From Rickettsiella sp. (GTDB taxonomy: Bacteria > Pseudomonadota > Gammaproteobacteria > Diplorickettsiales > Diplorickettsiaceae), in contig JAVHYG010000014.1 in the NCBI GenBank assembly GCA_031119195.1, positions 8,311 through 19,838 of the forward strand: a stretch of DNA of 11,528 nucleotides. The letters are read 5' to 3'. The notes below the pieces were generated by a model. That model did no database searches and was not told the DNA's origin. It saw only the letters and a program-made list of their open reading frames with translations. Below are positions 7,542 to 11,528 of the stretch, piece by piece. The position numbers and the translations under genes are program-made. Every line of letters starts with the position of its first letter. Within the stretch, counting starts at the first letter, position 1.

Positions 7542-8135
7542 ATGTTAAACCCTCTTAGTAATGCGGGCCTATTTCTCCTTCGTTCAATCTTTGATCTCTA
7601 TATTTTTATCTTGCTTTTACGTGTTGTTTTACAATGGGTTCATACAGACTCGCAGAATCCTTTATTCTTACTCGTTGCTAGACTTACCAATCCACCACTC
7701 AAACCGATTTGTCGTATCATACCCAGTCTTCATGGCATAGATTTAGCCGCTATCCTTCTTCTATTAGGTTTAGAAGCAATTAAAATTACTTTTCTCGTTT
7801 GGTTAGAAGTTAATGCAACACCGCATCTGGGTGGATTATTTATCATTGCATTTGCTGAGCTTTTAAATCAACTCATTAATATCTTTTTCTACGCTATTTT
7901 AGCCTTAACTATTTTAAGTTGGATAAGTCCTCTAGCACATGGTCCCCTTATAGAAATACTCGTCCGTATTTGCGAACCATTAATAAGACCTACACGTCGA
8001 ATTTTACCTAGCTTTTCAGGTTTTGATTTCTCACCGCTAGTGTTGATTATAGGTTTAAAATTACTGACTATACTTTTAGTACAACCCCTCGCACAAATCG
8101 GTGCGAGTTTGGCACTGGGCCATCTAGGAAATTAA
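7542..8135 (+). CDS. yggT: YggT-family membrane protein
   Basis: This 197-residue integral inner-membrane protein has two YGGT repeats. Hydrophobic segments lie near 10-32, 66-88, 105-130 and 163-185. The internal duplication is clear: NPPLKPICRIIPSLHGIDLA (about 50-69) and EPLIRPTRRILPSFSGFDFS (about 145-164) are diverged copies, each ahead of a hydrophobic LLLGLEAI / LIIGLKLL helix. The family's biochemical role is poorly defined; members have been linked to osmotic tolerance and, in actinobacteria and plastids, to division or membrane-complex assembly. E. coli YggT is about 188 residues. In many gammaproteobacteria yggT sits by proC/yggS, which are not seen here. The start is 4 bases after the ldcA stop with AGG overlapping the end of ldcA, so it is probably the last gene of the SDR-ldcA-yggT cluster. 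Confidence 0.9.
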   Translation: MLNPLSNAGLFLLRSIFDLYIFILLLRVVLQWVHTDSQNPLFLLVARLTNPPLKPICRIIPSLHGIDLAAILLLLGLEAIKITFLVWLEVNATPHLGGLFIIAFAELLNQLINIFFYAILALTILSWISPLAHGPLIEILVRICEPLIRPTRRILPSFSGFDFSPLVLIIGLKLLTILLVQPLAQIGASLALGHLGN

Positions 8136-8196
8136 TTTTTCTCAGCTTCAATCTTTAAAACGTATTGATTCTTTAAAAAAACAATACTCACTTGCT

Positions 8197-8218
8197 TACC
8201 CAAAAGGGTATTTCTTTA
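8197..8218 (+). terminator. Candidate terminator after yggT
   Basis: A TACCC / GGGTA stem (8197-8201 with 8206-8210) closes an AAAA loop and is followed at once by TTTCTTTA. The stem is only 5 bp, so this is a weak intrinsic-terminator candidate. It lies about 60 bases after the yggT stop, in the right place to end the SDR-ldcA-yggT transcript. Confidence 0.4.
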
Positions 8219-8263
8219 TAAAAATTTCTAAAATCGCAAATCAAATGTTTTTTTCTTATCAAG

Positions 8264-8296
8264 AATTTAATTTTTTATAATGTAAAAAATTGAATT
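8264..8296. repeat. AT-rich hairpin between convergent yggT and dsbB
   Basis: AATTTAATTTTTTA (8264-8277) pairs over 14 positions with TAAAAAATTGAATT (8283-8296), with one G-U wobble and a 5-base loop. It lies in the 209-base gap between the ends of two convergent genes, which otherwise holds only other small stem-loops. It may help separate the two transcripts. Its AT-only stem means part of the match could be compositional chance. Confidence 0.35.
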
Positions 8297-8318
8297 TCCC
8301 CTATCTATTCCTAGATAG

Positions 8319-8337
8319 AAAAAAGTTTAAACAAACT
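8319..8337 (-). terminator. Candidate terminator after dsbB
   Basis: On the minus strand, AGTTT-GTTT-AAACT is followed by a run of T residues (8319-8323 on the plus strand is A). It starts 8 bases past the dsbB stop. The stem is short and AT-rich, so efficiency is doubtful. A second small stem, CTATCT/AGATAG (8301-8318), lies just beyond it. Confidence 0.35.
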
Positions 8338-8344
8338 ATTACTT

Positions 8345-8863
8345 TTAAAAAAATAACTTTTGTTTATGAGCGCGACGGTTTACATACACCTGGCGTAGAG
8401 CAATAGCCGCCAAAAGAATAAAAAGAAATAATGTCCACATAGGCAAACTTAAATTTAAAAAACGCCAATTACCATCCCCACAATTACTCGTTCCTTGAAA
8501 AAAAAGTTCTATCATATTATGAAAATACACAGAGCTACTATAATGGACAAACGTCGATTTGCAGCTGGATATTTGATCGGCAGGAAAATGTTCTAACCAA
8601 AGTTGTCTACTCGCAACAACTACACCAAAAACAGCTAATAAAAAAGTTAAGGTATGCAAACAACAACGTGTTATCGCTGAAAAATTAAACAAGGCGCCCA
8701 TTAAGAATAAAAGGCCTAAAAGTGTTATAAGAAATCGTTGGACAATACATAAAGGACAAGGAATAAGCCCAACCCTATACTGCAAATATGCGGCTACTGC
8801 TAAAAATAGAATACAAATAAAAAAAGTCAGTAAATCCGTCCAGCGAGTAACGGGTAAATTCAT
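8345..8863 (-). CDS. dsbB: Disulfide bond formation protein B
   Basis: DsbB is an inner-membrane quinone reductase that reoxidises periplasmic DsbA and passes the electrons to ubiquinone or menaquinone. This 172-residue protein has four hydrophobic helices (about 10-30, 40-60, 68-88, 137-158). Both redox pairs are present: CPLC (Cys36, Cys39) in the first periplasmic loop, and Cys101 with Cys128 in the second, spaced like Cys104/Cys130 of E. coli. Arg43, four residues after the CPLC motif, corresponds to the quinone-site Arg48 of E. coli. The loop between Cys101 and Cys128 includes NMIELFFQGTSNCGDGNW, typical of the family. TAGGAA precedes the ATG. The gene is alone on its strand, convergent with yggT and divergent from the aconitase gene. 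A partner DsbA is not in the window. No defects are seen. Confidence 0.93.
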   Translation of the reverse strand: MNLPVTRWTDLLTFFICILFLAVAAYLQYRVGLIPCPLCIVQRFLITLLGLLFLMGALFNFSAITRCCLHTLTFLLAVFGVVVASRQLWLEHFPADQISSCKSTFVHYSSSVYFHNMIELFFQGTSNCGDGNWRFLNLSLPMWTLFLFILLAAIALRQVYVNRRAHKQKLFF

Positions 8864-9079
8864 ATTGAATTCCTAGCCTTAAATGTAAGTTATTAGTTTA
8901 CTATAGATTATCTTATTTTCCACCAAGCATTCACGGTCAACCAAGCTTTCATTTATTATCCAAGCAGCTCAACATGCCTTAATATGATTACTTATCAAAT
9001 ATGCCTTAAACATAAAAATAGTTTTTAAAATATTAGATGATAATATCCCTTCAAATCTATTTTTGATATATTAAATAAA

Positions 9080-9124
9080 TAGTTTTAAGTCAATTAATTG
9101 CATTGGTTTAGTTTATAAGTCAAT
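9080..9124 (+). promoter_or_regulatory. Paired direct repeat upstream of the aconitase gene
   Basis: TAGTTTTAAGTCAAT (9080-9094) recurs as TAGTTTATAAGTCAAT (9109-9124), with starts 29 and shared TAAGTCAAT cores 30 bases apart, about three helical turns. They sit 31-75 bases before the aconitase ATG, where an operator would be expected. No convincing -35/-10 pair could be assigned nearby. The remainder of the 291-base gap between dsbB and this gene (8864-9154) holds three CCAAGC copies (8923, 8941, 8960) and two ATGCCTTAA copies (8974, 9001), with no reading frame worth calling. Confidence 0.35.
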
Positions 9125-9140
9125 ATGATTGCTATTTACT

Positions 9141-9148
9141 TAGGGGGG
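9141..9148 (+). promoter_or_regulatory. G-run ribosome-binding site of the aconitase gene
   Basis: TAGGGGGG ends 6 bases before the ATG at 9155. It is the most purine-rich Shine-Dalgarno in the window, where several other starts have weak ones. It supports the chosen start and suggests strong translation. Confidence 0.7.
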
Positions 9149-9154
9149 TAAGCT

Positions 9155-11095
9155 ATGCCACAGAATGTGACACAAAAACTAATTAGTGACCATAAAACTG
9201 AGGGGGAAATGCATCCTGGTAATGAAATTGGACTCAAGATAGATCAAACCTTATGTCAAGATGCTACGGGAACCATGGTCATGCTGGAATGTGAAGCCAT
9301 GCATCTTAAGCGCACTAAAGCTGAAGTTTCAGTGCAATATATTGACCACAATCTATTACAAACAGATTTTAAAAATGCTGATGATCACTTATTTTTACTC
9401 AGTGCTTGTAAAAAATTTGGTCTACACTATAGCGGTCCTGGCAATGGTGTTAGTCATCCTGTACATATGGAACGTTTTGGAAAACCAGGAAAAACCTTAC
9501 TTGGTTCTGATAGCCATACTTGTGCAGCGGGTTCATTAGGTATGTTGGCCATTGGTGCGGGCGGTCTTGAAGTAGCCATGGCAATTGCAGGGCATCCCTT
9601 TCATGTCAGAATGCCAAAAATCTTGGGTGTGGAATTAACTGGACAACTACCAAATTGGGTTAGCGCCAAAGATATTATACTCGAGCTACTACGTCGACAT
9701 GATGTCGATGGCGGTGTAGGAAAAATCATTGAATATTATGGACCCGGGCTCCAGCATTTATCGGCGATGGATCGCCATGTTATTGCGAATATGGGCGCAG
9801 AATTAGGCGCCACTACTTCTGTTTTTCCATCTGATAAAGTAACGCGCGATTTTCTTATATCGCAACAACGAGAATCTGATTGGCAAGAACTCATCGCCGA
9901 CCCTGATGCTAGCTATGATGAATATGAAAAAATTAATTTATCAGAACTAGAACCTCTTATTGCATTACCCTCTAGCCCAGGAAAAGTTGTACCTGTTAAA
10001 GATGTCGCAGGAAGACCTATATATCAATCAATGATTGGATCCTCTGCAAACCCAGGACTACGTGATTTTGCTGTTGCTGCAGAAATTGTTGCAGGAAAAC
10101 AAATATACCCGGGTGTTTCTTTTGATATTAACCCAACCTCCCGACAAATTTTAGAAAATATGGTGGAGTTAGGTTTTTTAGAAAAGCTAATTCGTGCTGG
10201 CGGCCGCATTCATCAAGCAGGTTGCAATGGATGTATTGGTATGGGTCAAGCACCTGCTACAGAAAAAATTAGCTTACGCACGGTACCAAGAAATTTTCCA
10301 GGGCGATCAGGAACAAAAGATGATTTAGTCTATCTTTGCAGCCCAGAAACAGCAGCAGCTTCTGCACTAACAGGTGTCATTACTGATCCAAGAACCTTAG
10401 AAAAAAAACCCATTACACGCTTCAAGGAACCCAAAAAAACAATTATCAATACTGCTATGCTGCTTTCGCCAGAAAATATAAATGCTTCAATAGAATTAGT
10501 AAAAGGACCTAACATACAGCCTCTTCCTAAATTTAATGCTTTTCCGATGACAATCGAAGGCCCTGTCCTTATAAAAGTAGGTGATGATATTTCTACAGAC
10601 ACTATTTTACCTGCTGGAGCTAAAATATTACCTTATCGCAGCAATATTCCAGGCATTAGTCAATTTGTATTTGATCAAATTGATTCTACTTATCCAAAGC
10701 GTGCATTAGAGCACCAAAAAAACGGCTCAATTATTTTAGGAGGCCACAATTATGGTCAAGGTTCAAGCCGAGAACATGCAGCTATTGCACCCCGTTATTT
10801 AGGTGTATTTACCGTTATTACAAAAAGCTTTGCGCGTATTCATCGGCAAAACCTTATCAACTTTGGAATTTTACCGCTCGTTTTTGAAAACTTTGCTGAT
10901 TATGATGATATTGAACAAGATGATATTCTATTGTTAAAAAATATTCGCGATGCCATCTCCCAAAAGCATACCATCAGTGTTAACAATAAAACTAAAAATA
11001 AAATTTACACGCTTCGGCATACCTTAAGTCTTCGCGACCAAGAAGTATTATTAGCCGGCGGTCTTATCAATTTGATAAGACAAAAATCAAGTTAA
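9155..11095 (+). CDS. Aconitate hydratase, short (Aquifex-type) form
   Basis: Aconitase interconverts citrate and isocitrate in the TCA cycle through a [4Fe-4S] cluster. This protein has 646 residues, against about 890 for AcnA and 865 for AcnB of typical gammaproteobacteria. Length and sequence fit the short 'putative aconitase, Aquifex type' family. Visible active-site stretches are YIDHN (62-66; Asp64, His65), GSDSHT (117-122), GAELGATTS (214-222), PRNFPGR (378-384; the two arginines are spaced like Arg447/Arg452 of mitochondrial aconitase), and GQGSSREHAA (534-543) in the swivel domain. Of the three cluster cysteines, Cys357 and Cys360 are present in GCNGCIGMGQAP. The first, in the usual GSCTN motif, is Ser297 (GSSANP; codon TCT at 10043-10045). 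This may be a subfamily trait, in which case the true substrate or cluster ligation could differ. The frame is otherwise intact. The start has a strong ribosome site. It is transcribed alone, divergent from dsbB and convergent with gpsA. Confidence 0.88.
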   Translation: MPQNVTQKLISDHKTEGEMHPGNEIGLKIDQTLCQDATGTMVMLECEAMHLKRTKAEVSVQYIDHNLLQTDFKNADDHLFLLSACKKFGLHYSGPGNGVSHPVHMERFGKPGKTLLGSDSHTCAAGSLGMLAIGAGGLEVAMAIAGHPFHVRMPKILGVELTGQLPNWVSAKDIILELLRRHDVDGGVGKIIEYYGPGLQHLSAMDRHVIANMGAELGATTSVFPSDKVTRDFLISQQRESDWQELIADPDASYDEYEKINLSELEPLIALPSSPGKVVPVKDVAGRPIYQSMIGSSANPGLRDFAVAAEIVAGKQIYPGVSFDINPTSRQILENMVELGFLEKLIRAGGRIHQAGCNGCIGMGQAPATEKISLRTVPRNFPGRSGTKDDLVYLCSPETAAASALTGVITDPRTLEKKPITRFKEPKKTIINTAMLLSPENINASIELVKGPNIQPLPKFNAFPMTIEGPVLIKVGDDISTDTILPAGAKILPYRSNIPGISQFVFDQIDSTYPKRALEHQKNGSIILGGHNYGQGSSREHAAIAPRYLGVFTVITKSFARIHRQNLINFGILPLVFENFADYDDIEQDDILLLKNIRDAISQKHTISVNNKTKNKIYTLRHTLSLRDQEVLLAGGLINLIRQKSS

Positions 11096-11143
11096 TCAAT
11101 AATTAGTAACTAAGTACATCGCCGTTAAATTTTTACGCTATCT

Positions 11144-11211
11144 AAAAAAATACGCTTTTTTTATAAAGGCTGAACCTGTCATCTATTAGGTTGCAGTTCT
11201 ATAAAGAAAGC
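11144..11211 (-). terminator. Long hairpin with T tract, probable gpsA terminator
   Basis: Bases 11154-11177 pair with 11188-11211 around a 10-base loop: eleven consecutive pairs at the base (one G-U), then AACCT/AGGTT at the top, with a few bulges between. On the minus strand the stem is followed after two or three bases by seven T residues (A run 11144-11150 on the plus strand). This fits intrinsic termination of gpsA. On the plus strand it lies 58 bases past the aconitase stop and may also act there, though without a clean T run. Confidence 0.5.
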
Positions 11212-11220
11212 ATTTGAAAT

Positions 11221-11244
11221 TACCATTCGCAATTTGCAATGGTA
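11221..11244. repeat. Second hairpin between the aconitase gene and gpsA
   Basis: TACCATTCGCAA (11221-11232) pairs with TTGCAATGGTA (11234-11244) apart from one bulged C. No T tract follows closely on either strand. With the larger hairpin beside it, it fills most of the 190-base gap between two convergent genes, where no reading frame is seen. Confidence 0.4.
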
Positions 11245-11285
11245 TCTATAATTAAGAATAAGTTAGTATTTTATAAAATTAATTT

Positions 11286-11528
11286 TTATCGATTAAAAAA
11301 TTCTTCAAAGAGCATGCGAGCTTCCTTTTTTTCGTATAATATATGATAAACAGCTTCACAAATCGGAGCTTTAATTGCATATTTTTCTAATAAATAAAAG
11401 ATATTTTTCGCTGTCACCGTTCCTTCTGTAGTACCTATTGTATTTTTTGCGTGCTGTAAAGATTGTCCCTGTCCTAATGCCAATCCTAAACGGCGATTAC
11501 GGGATTGATTATCAGTACAAGTCAATAC
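11286..11528 (-). CDS. gpsA: Glycerol-3-phosphate dehydrogenase [NAD(P)+], C-terminal part
   Basis: GpsA reduces dihydroxyacetone phosphate to sn-glycerol 3-phosphate, the backbone precursor of phospholipids, in the cytoplasm. Only the last 80 codons are visible; the gene enters from the right edge. The sequence begins VLTCTDNQSRNRRLGLALGQG, which matches the conserved C-terminal substrate-binding stretch (TCTDNQSRNRRFG in E. coli, with its binding Arg), followed by a weaker GTTEGTVTAKNIFYL and PICEAVYHILYE, both typical of the family's last helices. The reading frame continues past the window edge, so no start is given. The gene is convergent with the aconitase gene, with hairpins between them. 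Confidence 0.93.
   Translation of the reverse strand, partial: VLTCTDNQSRNRRLGLALGQGQSLQHAKNTIGTTEGTVTAKNIFYLLEKYAIKAPICEAVYHILYEKKEARMLFEEFFNR

Noticed and set aside
8136..8344. Possible small RNA or tRNA between yggT and dsbB
   Set aside because: No cloverleaf, no TTCGA-type arm and no promoter were found; the stretch is AT-rich with only small stem-loops between convergent gene ends.
11286..11525. TTG at 11525 as a start of a small separate gene
   Set aside because: The frame continues to the window edge and the residues before it (V-L-T-C-T-D) are part of the GpsA family sequence, so it is the tail of a longer gene.
1..11528. A new defence, secretion or mobile system
   Set aside because: All reading frames of credible length belong to known housekeeping families. 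No CRISPR array, transposase, integrase, toxin-antitoxin pair or unexplained gene cluster is present.

Overview
The window is AT-rich chromosomal DNA carrying nine genes, seven complete and two cut by the window ends. The GyrB protein has the long Toprim-region insertion typical of gammaproteobacteria and follows E. coli GyrB closely. alaS next to lysC is also a gammaproteobacterial arrangement. Together with the low G+C and compact genes, this suggests a host-associated gammaproteobacterium, perhaps in Legionellales/Coxiellaceae (Rickettsiella- or Diplorickettsia-like). That placement is inference from family knowledge; no search was run.

Layout. On the minus strand, positions 1-2900 hold lysC (aspartate kinase, N-terminal part only) downstream of alaS (alanyl-tRNA synthetase), probably one transcript from a good sigma-70 promoter at 2927-2955. 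A divergent intergenic region with a small palindrome separates alaS from gyrB (plus strand, extended -10 promoter at 3050-3058). gyrB can be read with an unusual N-terminal extension of about 46 residues. Between gyrB and the next gene lies a 151-bp imperfect palindrome with 20-bp inverted termini (5642-5792) that resembles a MITE. A tight plus-strand cluster follows: an SDR-family oxidoreductase with a non-canonical active site, an LD-carboxypeptidase (murein tetrapeptide recycling), and a two-repeat YggT membrane protein. dsbB (periplasmic disulfide-bond formation) faces this cluster convergently. Divergent from dsbB, behind a 291-bp regulatory stretch with direct repeats, is a short (646-residue) aconitase. 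Convergent to it is the C-terminal end of gpsA (glycerol-3-phosphate dehydrogenase).

Functionally these are housekeeping genes: translation (alaS), lysine/DAP/threonine precursor supply (lysC), chromosome supercoiling (gyrB), wall recycling (ldcA), envelope functions (yggT, dsbB), TCA cycle (aconitase) and phospholipid precursors (gpsA). I see no phage, secretion, CRISPR, toxin or defence system, no tRNA or rRNA gene, and no plainly new multi-gene system.

The items most worth a second look are: the aconitase, which is of the short type rather than the AcnA/AcnB types usual in gammaproteobacteria and has Ser where the first iron-sulfur Cys is expected; the MITE-like palindrome after gyrB; the GyrB N-terminal extension; and Thr at the GyrB position equivalent to E. 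coli Lys447.
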